Shown here: positions 27,347 through 36,549 of the stretch, piece after piece
Layout: each line of letters starts with the position of its first letter
Numbering within the stretch: position 1 is the first letter of the stretch
Source: Staphylococcus succinus
GTDB taxonomy: Bacteria; Bacillota; Bacilli; Staphylococcales; Staphylococcaceae
Length of the DNA stretch: 64,000 bases
Reading direction: 5' to 3'
Assembly: GCF_029024945.1 (NCBI RefSeq)
Contig: NZ_CP118976.1
Coordinates: 372,001-436,000, forward strand
Position numbers and translations under genes: made by a program
Notes under the pieces: model-generated
What the model was told of the DNA's origin: nothing
What the model saw: only the letters and a program-made list of their open reading frames with translations
Database searches by the model: none

Positions 27347-28626
27347 TGGAAGTATTAGATAAGTCATTTCGTCATTTATCACGTTTTGAAAAATTACAAC
27401 AATTAGAACAAAAAGGATGGCTAAGTAAGGAAAATAAAGAAATATTACTTAATAATCCTTTGATTTCTGAAGAAGTTGCGAATAGTTTGATTGAAAATGT
27501 AATAGGACAGGGCACGCTACCGGTTGGATTAGTGCCGGAGATGATTGTTGATGAAAAAGCATATGTGGTACCAATGATGGTAGAAGAGCCATCAGTTGTA
27601 GCTGCAGCAAGTTATGGCGCAAAGCTTGTCAATCAAACAGGAGGCTTTAAAATAGTCACAAGTGAACGTTTAATGATTGGTCAAATTGTATTCGATGCTG
27701 TAGAGGATACTGAAGCTTTAGAGATAACAATAAACAATCTTGAACCTAAAATAAAAAAAATTGCTGATGAAGTTTATCCCTCAATTATTGAAAGAGGCGG
27801 TGGATATCGTCGTATAGAAATTGATAAATTCCCAAATGAAGGGATGTTATCATTAAAAGTTTTTGTAGATACTAAAGATGCTATGGGCGCAAATATGCTT
27901 AATACAATATTAGAAGGTATTACGTCTTATTTAAAAAATGAATTAGAAGGTATCGATATACTGATGAGTATTTTATCTAATCATGCAACAGCGTCTGTAG
28001 TAAAAGTTCAAGGTGAAATAGCAGTTGCGGCATTATCTAAAGGGGGACACGATGGAGAGACAGTTGCTAAACGAATGGAACGCGCATCTGTATTAGCCCA
28101 AGTTGATATTCATCGTGCAGCTACACATAACAAAGGTGTCATGAATGGTATACATGCAGTTGTGTTAGCCACTGGGAATGATACACGTGGCGCAGAAGCT
28201 AGTGCGCACGCATATGCAAGTAAAGATGGTCAATATCGTGGACTAGCTACATGGCATTATGATCAAACACGTCAAACACTGGTTGGAACCATTGAAGTGC
28301 CTATGACTTTAGCTACGGTGGGTGGAGGCACGAAGGTCTTACCGATTGCTAAAGCTTCATTAGATTTAATGAACGTGTCATCAGCACAAGAACTTGGACA
28401 TGTTGTAGCTGCGGTAGGACTTGCCCAGAATTTTGCAGCTTGTCGTGCACTTGTATCGGAAGGTATTCAAAAAGGACATATGAGTTTACAGTATAAATCA
28501 TTAGCCATAGTGGTAGGTGCTGAAGGCGAAGAAATCGTTCAAGTAGCGGATATGCTAAAGCAACAACCAAGAGCAAATACGGCGGTAGCACAACAAATAT
28601 TAGAAATGTTAAGAAGCAATAAATAA
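27343..28626 (+). CDS. mvaA: Hydroxymethylglutaryl-CoA reductase (class II)
   Basis: A 427-residue class II HMG-CoA reductase producing mevalonate. Family blocks are VVPMMVEEPSVVAAAS with the catalytic Glu, TKDAMGANMLNTI, MERASVLAQVDIHRAATHNKG with the catalytic Lys nearby, GNDTRGAEASAHAYA with the Asp, and a catalytic His near GHMSLQYKSLA. ATG codons at 27343 and 27346; the first overlaps the thiolase stop. It forms an operon with the thiolase, and a terminator follows. Mevalonate feeds undecaprenyl phosphate and menaquinone. Confidence 0.95.
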   Translation: MMEVLDKSFRHLSRFEKLQQLEQKGWLSKENKEILLNNPLISEEVANSLIENVIGQGTLPVGLVPEMIVDEKAYVVPMMVEEPSVVAAASYGAKLVNQTGGFKIVTSERLMIGQIVFDAVEDTEALEITINNLEPKIKKIADEVYPSIIERGGGYRRIEIDKFPNEGMLSLKVFVDTKDAMGANMLNTILEGITSYLKNELEGIDILMSILSNHATASVVKVQGEIAVAALSKGGHDGETVAKRMERASVLAQVDIHRAATHNKGVMNGIHAVVLATGNDTRGAEASAHAYASKDGQYRGLATWHYDQTRQTLVGTIEVPMTLATVGGGTKVLPIAKASLDLMNVSSAQELGHVVAAVGLAQNFAACRALVSEGIQKGHMSLQYKSLAIVVGAEGEEIVQVADMLKQQPRANTAVAQQILEMLRSNK

Positions 28627-28704
28627 GCGATATAATAGTTTTTATTATTTATGGTGATGCCAAAACGACATTAGTTTTGACTATGTAAAACATATATATT
28701 AATT

Positions 28705-28738
28705 AGAGACCAATCAGCGTTATCTGATTGGTCTCTTT
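28705..28738 (+). terminator. Rho-independent terminator of thiolase-mvaA
   Basis: Arms AGAGACCAATCAG and CTGATTGGTCTCT followed by TTTG. Confidence 0.8.
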
Positions 28739-28871
28739 GTAATTGTTAGTAAAAAATACAGATTTTTTTGAAATGATAACTCATTTATTTTCTGGGAAAT
28801 AAAGCTATTATTTTTAATGGAGAAACCAGTGTCATATAATGAGTGTATTAAATATGTGGAGGTTAGGATTG

Positions 28872-29849
28872 ATGGAAAATAACACGATACCAGCATTAGT
28901 ATATAAAGAAAATACAAATAATATTGTGCCTATATTATCACATGAGGCACATCTCCAAACAGTGATGGCAGAACAGTGGTTAAAGATTTCTGATGAAGGT
29001 TTACAACTTGAAGGATTATGCTTTGATAGAGAAGGACATTTAAAGCTATGCGAAGTGTTTGGGGGCACGGTTTTTCATGTTGCATTACCAGAGAAAAAGG
29101 TAACTAAATTGTTTCAATCTAATAAGCAAAATCCAGCCGCAGTAAAGATTCATAAAGATGGTAGGCTGTTTGTTTGTTATTTAGGTGATTTTAACCACAC
29201 AGGGGGAATTTTTGCGGTAGATTCAAATGGGGAAAAGCAAGAGGATATTATATCTGATATAGATACAGCCTATTGTATTGATGATTTAGTATTCGACAGT
29301 AAAGGTGGTTTTTATTTTACTGACTTTAGAGGTTATTCTACAAATCCTAAAGGTGGCGTGTACTATGTATCTCCAGATTTTCAAACGATTACGCCTATCA
29401 TCCAAAACCTTGCTGTTGCAAATGGTGTGGCTTTAAGTACTGATGAAAAAACATTATGGGTTACAGAAACCAATGCGAATCGATTACATCGAATTGACTT
29501 ATTAGAAGATGGGGTGACGATTGCTCCGTTTGGCGCTTCTGTTCCATATCATTTTACAGGTCATGAAGGTCCAGATTCTTGTTGTATCGATAGTGATGAT
29601 AATTTATATGTGGCCATGTATGGCCAAGGAAGAGTATTAGTATTTAATAAGAAAGGCTATCCAATAGGACAAATTCTGATTCCTGGGCGTGAAAGTGGCC
29701 ATATGTTGCGATCAACCCACCCTGCATTTATTCCAGGGACGGATCAACTTATTATATGTGCAAATGATATAGAAATGGGCGGCGGATCTTGGTTATTTAC
29801 AGTGAAAGGCTTTGCTAAAGGGCATCAAAGTTATCAATTTCAGGTTTAG
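28872..29849 (+). CDS. drp35: Lactonase Drp35
   Basis: A 325-residue six-bladed beta-propeller lactonase of the SMP-30/gluconolactonase family. The start at 28872 follows GTGGAGGTTAGG; an ATG at 28839 is upstream of that site. Long stretches match S. aureus Drp35, for example CYLGDF near residue 100, YFTDFRGYSTNP, TETNANRLHR, and HEGPDSCCIDSDDNLYVA with calcium-binding acidic residues. In S. aureus the enzyme is calcium dependent and induced by cell-wall antibiotics. Cytoplasmic, no signal peptide. A terminator follows. Confidence 0.95.
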   Translation: MENNTIPALVYKENTNNIVPILSHEAHLQTVMAEQWLKISDEGLQLEGLCFDREGHLKLCEVFGGTVFHVALPEKKVTKLFQSNKQNPAAVKIHKDGRLFVCYLGDFNHTGGIFAVDSNGEKQEDIISDIDTAYCIDDLVFDSKGGFYFTDFRGYSTNPKGGVYYVSPDFQTITPIIQNLAVANGVALSTDEKTLWVTETNANRLHRIDLLEDGVTIAPFGASVPYHFTGHEGPDSCCIDSDDNLYVAMYGQGRVLVFNKKGYPIGQILIPGRESGHMLRSTHPAFIPGTDQLIICANDIEMGGGSWLFTVKGFAKGHQSYQFQV

Positions 29850-29866
29850 CTGATTAAGCATTAGAA

Positions 29867-29918
29867 AAAGAGGGTGAGACATAAATAGCTTGAATAAGCG
29901 TGTCTCAACCTCTTTGTT
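29867..29918. terminator. Bidirectional terminator
   Basis: Arms AAAGAGGGTGAGACA and TGTCTCAACCTCTTT with one G-U pair, between drp35 and the convergent CHAP gene. Confidence 0.75.
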
Positions 29919-29934
29919 TAATAAAATACGATAA

Positions 29935-30366
29935 TCAATAGATATAATGGTAATTTGAAGCGGCAGATTTACTTAGTATACGAGTACCAAAGGCATATGG
30001 ATGATTGTAATTATATTCAGAGACTTTAATACTCCCGTTTTTATAAACATAACTGACATATGCGACGTGACCATATGTACCAGCAGTTGATTGCATAATA
30101 GCTTTTTTGGCAGGCTTTCGTCCTACATGGTAACCACTTTTTTTAGCATTGCTATACCAATATTTAGCATTGCCCCAACCATTTGGTACCGGCTTCCCAA
30201 CTGAAGCTCTTTTTTTAAATACATACCATGTACAGTTATATTTTGCATAGTAATTTACTGCTGCTTTGGTAATATTATTCTCGTTTAGCGATTGGTACGA
30301 GATAGAACCAGTAAATAAAAGCGTAGTAGCGATGAAGATACGACCAATTTGACTTCTAAAATTCAT
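29935..30366 (-). CDS. Secreted CHAP-domain protein (SsaA-like)
   Basis: A 143-residue secreted protein. Residues 1-36 are a signal peptide (basic start, hydrophobic IFIATTLLFTG). The rest is a minimal CHAP domain with catalytic Cys45 (YNCTWYVF), His100 (TYGHVAYV) and an acidic residue at 117 (VSEYNY). CHAP enzymes cleave peptidoglycan cross-bridges or stem peptides; SsaA-like proteins of S. aureus are controlled by WalKR. There is no separate cell-wall binding domain. The ATG follows TGGAGAAAAG. It sits near cidR and nhaC, an order I also recall from S. aureus. Confidence 0.88.
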   Translation of the reverse strand: MNFRSQIGRIFIATTLLFTGSISYQSLNENNITKAAVNYYAKYNCTWYVFKKRASVGKPVPNGWGNAKYWYSNAKKSGYHVGRKPAKKAIMQSTAGTYGHVAYVSYVYKNGSIKVSEYNYNHPYAFGTRILSKSAASNYHYIY

Positions 30367-30596
30367 ACTTTTCTCCAGACATTTTTAATAATATAAGTAT
30401 AATTTGAAATTACGTTCAATACAATATTGGACATAATTAATACAACTAATTTTAATACTAATGAAATATAAGTAGTATTTTTGTAATTCATTACAGGTAA
30501 TTTAAAAATAAATTTATGTGAGCAAATATACTAACCACTTTCTTTATATGCATCATTGTAGTTTTCAGGAACATAGGCGTGATAAAAAACCGATAT

Positions 30597-30610
30597 TGAA
30601 AGCGCATACA
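30597..30610. promoter_or_regulatory. cre site (CcpA) upstream of the NhaC gene
   Basis: TGAAAGCGCATACA fits TGNAANCGNWNNCW at all defined positions, 43 bp before the TTG start, close enough to overlap the promoter. Confidence 0.55.
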
Positions 30611-30652
30611 TTTTTAGGTATGATGTAAATAACTTAGGGGGTGCTCATTATC

Positions 30653-32116
30653 TTGAAAAGAAAAAATTATAAAACAGGTAGTAAAAAGAATGTAAAAAGA
30701 AATCTTGGCTTAACATCAGCATTAATTACTTTGTCAGTAATGATAGTGGCGATGTTATTTACAGTTGCAGTATTAGAAAAGGAACCACATATCCCGTTAA
30801 TGATAGGTACTGCTATAGCAATCATGGTTACGATGTTACATGGTTATGCATTTAGCGAAGTAGAAGAAATGATGTATAAGGGTATCCGTCATGCTTTACC
30901 TGCCATAGTAATCATAATTCTAGTAGGTTTAATTATTGGATCATGGATCGGTAGCGGTGTTGTCGCTACAATGATTTATTATGGTTTACAATTAATTGAT
31001 CCAAACTATTTTTTAATGGTAGTCGTATTATTGTGTGGCATAGTAGCTTTAGCGATAGGCAGTAGTTGGTCTACGATGGCGACAGTAGGTGTAGCGTCTA
31101 TGGGAATTGGAATAAGTATGGGCATCTCACCAGGAATGGTTGCAGGCGCAGTTATATGTGGATCGTACTTTGGTGATAAGATGAGTCCGTTATCTGATAC
31201 TACTAACTTAGCGTCAGGTTTATCAGGTGTAGATTTGTTTGAGCATATCAAACATATGTTTTATACGACGGTTCCTGCATTGGTTATTACGCTAGTGTTC
31301 TTTTTCTTTATAGGTCAACGTTTTGGTGCAAGTCATTTTGATACGAAAAACATAGATACAATTTTAAAAACAATGCAAGATAATTTTGTAATTACGCCAT
31401 GGTTAATGCTGATACCATTAGTTGTTATTGCTTTAGTGGTTGTTAAAATACCAGCAGTTCCCGCCATTTGTGTAGGGATTATACTAGGTTTTTTTGCTCA
31501 AATATTTATACAGGGCGGTTCGCTGATTGAAGCGATGACTGCTTTACAAACTGGATATAGCATCGATTCTGGAAATAAACTCGTAGATGAATTATTCAAC
31601 CGAGGTGGTCTAGAATCTATGTTCTATACGATTTCACTAACACTTGTAGCAATGACCTTTGGTGGTGTATTAGAATATTCTGGTATGCTTTCAGCATTGA
31701 TATCAGTTATTTTGAAGTTTGCCAAGTCTACGGGCAGTTTAATTGCTTCTGTTATAGTATCTTGTATTGGTACAAACTTCACTTGCTCAGAGCAATACAT
31801 ATCCATTATCGTTCCTTCTAGAATGTATGCAAGTACCTTTAAAGAAAAAAAGCTCCATGCTAAGAATTTATCAAGAGCATTAGAAGACGGTGGTACATTA
31901 ACATCTGTATTTGTACCTTGGAACACATGTGGTGTATTTATAGCATCTACGCTTGGCGTGTCTGTATTTGAATATGCACCCTACGCAATATTAAATTATA
32001 CAGTACCGATAATTTCTATTATATTTGGATATATAGGTTTTAAAATTATAAAACTTACCGATGAGGAAATAGAAGAGAATGACAAGAAACAAGCTAAAGA
32101 AACGACTTTGGCATAA
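30653..32116 (+). CDS. nhaC: NhaC-family sodium/proton antiporter
   Basis: A 487-residue antiporter with about 11-12 helices. The start is TTG 30653, placed by the strong TAGGGGGTG ribosome site. Family motifs include GTAIAIMVTMLHGY, GSSWSTMATVG, GAVICGSYFGDKMSPLSDTT (the conserved Asp-rich block), and TCSEQYISIIVPSRMY, where NhaC members carry conserved residues. It could exchange protons for sodium or take up an organic acid such as malate with lactate, as the related MleN does. The cre box upstream suggests a link with carbon metabolism. A terminator follows. Confidence 0.85.
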   Translation: MKRKNYKTGSKKNVKRNLGLTSALITLSVMIVAMLFTVAVLEKEPHIPLMIGTAIAIMVTMLHGYAFSEVEEMMYKGIRHALPAIVIIILVGLIIGSWIGSGVVATMIYYGLQLIDPNYFLMVVVLLCGIVALAIGSSWSTMATVGVASMGIGISMGISPGMVAGAVICGSYFGDKMSPLSDTTNLASGLSGVDLFEHIKHMFYTTVPALVITLVFFFFIGQRFGASHFDTKNIDTILKTMQDNFVITPWLMLIPLVVIALVVVKIPAVPAICVGIILGFFAQIFIQGGSLIEAMTALQTGYSIDSGNKLVDELFNRGGLESMFYTISLTLVAMTFGGVLEYSGMLSALISVILKFAKSTGSLIASVIVSCIGTNFTCSEQYISIIVPSRMYASTFKEKKLHAKNLSRALEDGGTLTSVFVPWNTCGVFIASTLGVSVFEYAPYAILNYTVPIISIIFGYIGFKIIKLTDEEIEENDKKQAKETTLA

Positions 32117-32171
32117 TATAAGTGTTAGTGTGAATAGGTCAGGAATTTTACTACACAAGTATAGTTAAGAA

Positions 32172-32204
32172 TGAAGAGAGAAAACAGTTCTCTCTTCACT
32201 TTTT
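32172..32204 (+). terminator. Rho-independent terminator of nhaC
   Basis: Arms TGAAGAGAGAA and TTCTCTCTTCA followed by CTTTTTAT. Confidence 0.85.
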
Positions 32205-32285
32205 ATAATCATTGCATATTGAAAAATTATATATTAACCGTATACTGTAATATATTAATTATATTTTAAGTAAAGGAGAAAGTGC

Positions 32286-33161
32286 ATGGATATTAAACAA
32301 ATGAAGTACTTTGTTGAAGTTGTAAACCAAAATGGTATGACAAATGCTTCCAAATCTTTATATATTGCGCAACCCACAATTAGTAAAGCAATAAAAGATT
32401 TAGAAAAAGAGTTAAACATGACACTTTTCGATCGTAGTAAACGACAACTTGTACTGACCGATGCGGGAAAAGTATTCTTTCAAAAATGCAAAGAGATACT
32501 CACGCTTTATAATGATTTACCAAAAGAAATAAACAGTTTGTTAGGGCTAGAAACTGGGCACATTAGTATTGGTTTATCAGCGGTTATGAATATGAATAAA
32601 TTCATTCATATACTAGGAGAATTTCATCAAAAATATCCAAATGTAACCTATAATTTAGTGGAGAATGGTGGGAAAATGATAGAAACGCAATTAATCAACG
32701 ATGAAATAGATATAGGCATCACTACACTACCTGTTGATAAAGCTATTTTCCACTCTATTCCTTTATATCAAGAAGATTTGAAGTTGGTCTTAAATAGAGA
32801 ACATCGTTTAGCTGAATATAAAAAAATAGATATGAGTATGCTTAAAGATGAGGACTTTATTTTATTTAATGAAGATTTTTATTTAAATGATAAAATCATA
32901 GAAGCGGCTAAAAATGCTGGCTTTATACCAAACACTATTTCAAAAATTTCGCAGTGGAATTTTATAGAAAATCTTTTGAATGCCCACCTTGGGGTTAGTA
33001 TATTGCCAGAAAATATTGTGAATATGCTAGATAGTAGTTTTAAAAATATTCAACTTGATGATCCGGCCATGCGTTGGGAACTTGGCGTGATTTGGAAGAA
33101 AGATAAATATTTAAGCCATGCAACGCGGCAGTGGATTGATTTTATGAAAAAAAGATTATAA
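32286..33161 (+). CDS. cidR: LysR-type regulator CidR
   Basis: A 291-residue LysR-type activator. The helix-turn-helix is at residues about 15-50 (GMTNASKSLYIAQPTISKAIKDLE), followed by the linker helix and a periplasmic-binding-like effector domain (about 90-291). It lies directly upstream of cidA-cidB-cidC and reads in the same direction, as in S. aureus, where CidR activates cidABC in response to acetate from glucose overflow. The ATG follows AAAGGAG. It has its own terminator, so it is transcribed separately. Confidence 0.9.
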   Translation: MDIKQMKYFVEVVNQNGMTNASKSLYIAQPTISKAIKDLEKELNMTLFDRSKRQLVLTDAGKVFFQKCKEILTLYNDLPKEINSLLGLETGHISIGLSAVMNMNKFIHILGEFHQKYPNVTYNLVENGGKMIETQLINDEIDIGITTLPVDKAIFHSIPLYQEDLKLVLNREHRLAEYKKIDMSMLKDEDFILFNEDFYLNDKIIEAAKNAGFIPNTISKISQWNFIENLLNAHLGVSILPENIVNMLDSSFKNIQLDDPAMRWELGVIWKKDKYLSHATRQWIDFMKKRL

Positions 33162-33170
33162 TAATAAGAG

Positions 33171-33214
33171 GAAAGACAACAATCGCTATACTAAGATTGT
33201 TGTCTTTCTTTTTA
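33171..33214 (+). terminator. Rho-independent terminator of cidR
   Basis: Arms GAAAGACAACAATC and GATTGTTGTCTTTC followed by TTTTTATT. Confidence 0.85.
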
Positions 33215-33284
33215 TTACTGGTGACTGTATATCGTGTGACTTTTAGTACGCACTAATTGAGTAATCATAATAAATTATAATGAC

Positions 33285-33298
33285 ATAAATCGCTTTCA
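33285..33298. promoter_or_regulatory. cre-like site upstream of cidA
   Basis: On the minus strand TGAAAGCGATTTAT fits the cre consensus with one mismatch (the C at position 13 is A). It lies about 120 bp before cidA. Confidence 0.35.
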
Positions 33299-33420
33299 TA
33301 GATAAAAGTAATGTGTCCTATTGAAAATCAATATTTTTATTATGATTATTAGTGCTTTATACTGAAGTATGTAATCAATAAAACAGTCGAAGAGTACTGA
33401 AATATAAAGGATGATGAGTA

Positions 33421-33807
33421 TTGCAAATATCACTGAAAGTAGTTAGAGTTTTATTGCAAATAATAATTATAATGGGTGTCACATACGTGGGGAATATTTT
33501 GCAAAGTGTTTTGCATATTCCAATCGCAGGAAGTATTGTTGGATTAATTTTATTTTTCCTGCTACTTCAATTTAAAATAATTCCTTCTAAATGGGTAAGT
33601 GAAGGTTCTAATTTCTTTTTAACATTTATGGTATTTTTCTTTGTGCCATCAGTTGTTGGTGTCATGGACGTAGTTTCTGAAATTAACTTGAACTTTATAC
33701 TGTTCTTCGTAATGATTGTTCTAGGAACTTGCTGTGTTGCGCTTGTTTCAGGATTTATCGCTGAAAAAATGGTTAAAGGCCCACGATACGGGAATGGACA
33801 AAATTAG
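33421..33807 (+). CDS. cidA: Holin-like protein CidA
   Basis: A 128-residue membrane protein of the CidA/LrgA holin-like family with four hydrophobic segments; the block HIPIAGSIVGLILFFLLLQF and FFFVPSVVGVMDV match S. aureus CidA. The start is TTG, ten bases after AAAGG; nearby ATGs at 33411 and 33414 are out of frame. CidA oligomerises in the membrane and promotes murein hydrolase activity and lysis. First gene of cidA-cidB-cidC, next to cidR. Its stop codon is immediately followed by the cidB start. Confidence 0.92.
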   Translation: MQISLKVVRVLLQIIIIMGVTYVGNILQSVLHIPIAGSIVGLILFFLLLQFKIIPSKWVSEGSNFFLTFMVFFFVPSVVGVMDVVSEINLNFILFFVMIVLGTCCVALVSGFIAEKMVKGPRYGNGQN

Positions 33808-34494
33808 ATGATGATTTTACAAGCAGCATTAATGATTGGTTTAACACTTATCATGTTTATAGGAGCAAAGAAATTACAGAAAAAGTATAATAGCCCATTT
33901 TTAAATCCAGCCTTAATATCATCTATCGGTATTGTTGTTGTATTACTATTATTTAATGTAGATTATAACGGGTATATGATAGGTGGTAAATGGATTAATT
34001 ATTTATTAAATTGTACAGTTGTATGTTTAGCATTCCCTTTATATCAAAATCGACATAAAATATTAGAACACTCCGCTATTATTTTTAGTAGTGTATTTGC
34101 GGCAGTAATGTTAAATTTCATCTTCGTATATACCATATTGAAGGCTTTCGGTTATTCAAAAGAAGTCATTGCAACAATGTTACCAAGATCTATGACCGCA
34201 GCGGTAGGGATTGAAGTATCCCATCAGCTTGGTGGTGTAGATACGATTACAGTTATGTTTATCGTGGCAACAGGCTTAATTGGCAGTATTGTCGGTTCTT
34301 ACCTGTTAAAATTGGGCAGATTTAAGACTTCGATTGCTAGAGGTTTAACTTATGGTAATGCATCACACGCGTTTGGCACAGCGCGGGCACTAGAAATAGA
34401 TTTAGAATCAGGTGCTTTTAGTTCAATTGGTATGATTTTAACGGCGGTACTCAGTTCAATACTACTACCAATACTCATCCTCTTTTTATATTAA
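33808..34494 (+). CDS. cidB: CidB (LrgB-family membrane protein)
   Basis: A 228-residue polytopic membrane protein of the LrgB/CidB family. Conserved blocks are MLPRSMTAAVGIEVSHQLGG near residue 130 and TYGNASHAFGTARALEID near 190. ATG codons at 33808 and 33811 directly follow the cidA stop, so translation is coupled. The family takes part in control of lysis and has been linked to pyruvate movement in some organisms. The cidC start follows 79 bp later without an evident terminator. Confidence 0.92.
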   Translation: MMILQAALMIGLTLIMFIGAKKLQKKYNSPFLNPALISSIGIVVVLLLFNVDYNGYMIGGKWINYLLNCTVVCLAFPLYQNRHKILEHSAIIFSSVFAAVMLNFIFVYTILKAFGYSKEVIATMLPRSMTAAVGIEVSHQLGGVDTITVMFIVATGLIGSIVGSYLLKLGRFKTSIARGLTYGNASHAFGTARALEIDLESGAFSSIGMILTAVLSSILLPILILFLY

Positions 34495-34573
34495 ATGTAG
34501 CAGTGTTAAAGATTATTTTTAATAATAAAATATATATTTAAACACAGGGAATTTGAAAGGAGCTATTTATATA

Positions 34574-36316
34574 ATGGCAAAAATTAAAGCAAATCATGCA
34601 TTAGTAAGAGCGTTAAAAGTTTGGGACATAGATCATTTATATGGTATTCCAGGAGATTCTATAGATGCAGTCGTGGATAGTTTGAGAACAGAAAGAAATA
34701 ATATTGAATTTGTTCATGTGCGTCATGAAGAAGTAGCAAGTTTAGCAGCAGCAAGCTACACAAAATTAACTGGGAAAATTGGTGTAGCTTTGAGTATCGG
34801 CGGCCCTGGTATCGTTCATTTATTAAACGGTATGTATGATGCAAAAATGGACAATGTGCCACAGTTAATATTAGCTGGTCAAACTGATAGTACAGCATTA
34901 GGAACAAAAGCATTCCAAGAAACTGATATTAGTAAAATGGTTGAAGATGTTGCGGTTTATAATCGCCAAATTTCAGAAAATGATAAAGATATCTTTGGTA
35001 TTGTAAATGAAGCGATTCGCACAGCTTATGAGAAAAAAGGCGTAGCAGTTTTAATATTGCCTAACAACTTATTGACAAACAAAGTGAAAGATACAACAAA
35101 TACGAAAGTTGATACTGCGCCTCCAGCTCGAATTGCGCCAAAACCACGTAGTATTAAAAAAGCGACAAAACTTATAGATAAAAGTAAACGTCCGGTTATT
35201 TTAATTGGCACAGGTGCCAAAAAAGCTAAAGATGAAGTACGTGAATTTATAGAAGCAGCTAAGATTCCTTCAATTATCACGTTGCCGGCTAAAGGTATTT
35301 TACCTGATGCACATCCATATAATATTGGTAATTTAGGTAAAATCGGTACAAAAACATCTTATCAAACAATTCAAGATGCGGACTTATTAATTATGGTAGG
35401 TACAAATTATCCATACGTTGATTATTTACCTAAAAAAAATATTAAAGCAATCCAGATAGATACAAACCCAGAAAACATTGGACATCGTTTCGATGTCAAT
35501 GTAGGTATTATTGGAGATAGTAAAATTGCATTACAACAATTAACAGACTCTGTAAAACATGTATCTAATAGAGAGTTCTTGAATAAAACATTAGAAAGAA
35601 AAGCAACTTGGGATTCATGGATGGCTAAAGATAAAGCTGACGAAAGTTCACCAATTCGTCCAGAACGTCTTATGGATAGTATCAATCAAGTCAGAACTGA
35701 TGACGCAATCTTTTCTATCGATGTAGGGACATCAACAGTTTGGTCAACACGTTATTTAGACTTAACAGTGAACAACAAATTTATTATATCAAGTTGGTTA
35801 GGTACGATGGGTTGTGCTTTACCAGGTGCAATCGCTGCAAAACGTGCGTATCCAAATCGTCAAGTCGTAGGTATTGCTGGAGATGGTGCTTTTGAAATGG
35901 TCATGCAAGATTTTGCGACAGCTGTACAATATGATTTACCGATGACGATATTTGTATTAAATAATCAACAATTATCATTCATTAAATATGAACAGCAAGC
36001 AGCTGGTGAATTAGAGTATGCCATTGATTTCACTGATATCGATTTAGCAAAATTTGCTGAAAGTTGTGGTGGTATAGGATATACGTTGAAAGATCCTAAT
36101 AGAATCGATGATGTAGTAGAAGAAGCTATGTCACAAGATAAACCAACAATAGTGAATGTGTACGTTGATCCAACTGCGGCTCCGCTTCCAGGTAAAATTG
36201 TAAAAGATGAAGCAATTAACTACGGTAAATGGGCATATAGATCCATTACTGAAGATAAAAAATTAGACTTTGATGAGATTCCACCAATGTCAACAGCGGT
36301 TAAACGTTTCTTCTAA
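34574..36316 (+). CDS. cidC: Pyruvate:menaquinone oxidoreductase (pyruvate oxidase) CidC
   Basis: A 580-residue thiamine diphosphate and FAD enzyme that converts pyruvate to acetate and CO2, passing electrons to menaquinone. The start at 34574 follows GAAAGGAG. The N-terminal Pyr domain holds the ThDP Glu in RHEEVASLAAASY, the central FAD-type domain spans about 190-340, and the C-terminal PP domain has GDGAFEMVMQDFATA-NN ThDP/Mg binding motif near residue 440. Together with CidA and CidB it links acetate overflow with cell death. A terminator follows. Confidence 0.95.
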   Translation: MAKIKANHALVRALKVWDIDHLYGIPGDSIDAVVDSLRTERNNIEFVHVRHEEVASLAAASYTKLTGKIGVALSIGGPGIVHLLNGMYDAKMDNVPQLILAGQTDSTALGTKAFQETDISKMVEDVAVYNRQISENDKDIFGIVNEAIRTAYEKKGVAVLILPNNLLTNKVKDTTNTKVDTAPPARIAPKPRSIKKATKLIDKSKRPVILIGTGAKKAKDEVREFIEAAKIPSIITLPAKGILPDAHPYNIGNLGKIGTKTSYQTIQDADLLIMVGTNYPYVDYLPKKNIKAIQIDTNPENIGHRFDVNVGIIGDSKIALQQLTDSVKHVSNREFLNKTLERKATWDSWMAKDKADESSPIRPERLMDSINQVRTDDAIFSIDVGTSTVWSTRYLDLTVNNKFIISSWLGTMGCALPGAIAAKRAYPNRQVVGIAGDGAFEMVMQDFATAVQYDLPMTIFVLNNQQLSFIKYEQQAAGELEYAIDFTDIDLAKFAESCGGIGYTLKDPNRIDDVVEEAMSQDKPTIVNVYVDPTAAPLPGKIVKDEAINYGKWAYRSITEDKKLDFDEIPPMSTAVKRFF

Positions 36317-36338
36317 GATGAGATGAAGTGAAATGAAC

Positions 36339-36376
36339 AAAGCTATCAAACCATAAAGGGTTTGATAGCTTTTTTA
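36339..36376 (+). terminator. Rho-independent terminator of cidC
   Basis: Arms AAAGCTATCAAACC and GGTTTGATAGCTTT followed by TTTTATT. Confidence 0.9.
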
Positions 36377-36549
36377 TTATGGAATATCTAACTTAAGTAC
36401 GTTAGTCATAGTAAATAGCTGTTCACGTCATCGTTGCATGCACCTTATTGAACAGGCAATCAAAGCATATTTATATAGAAATAGGTTATATATAAATCAA
36501 ACGCTATTGTGGAAATATGTTGTCTGTTATCAAGAAAGGAAGATTGCTA

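Noticed and set aside
1563..28738. CCAATCAG/CTGATTGG shared by the stems at 1563-1598 and 28705-28738
   Set aside because: Two copies of an 8-mer in hairpin stems may be chance; without a genome-wide count it is not evidence of a repeat family.
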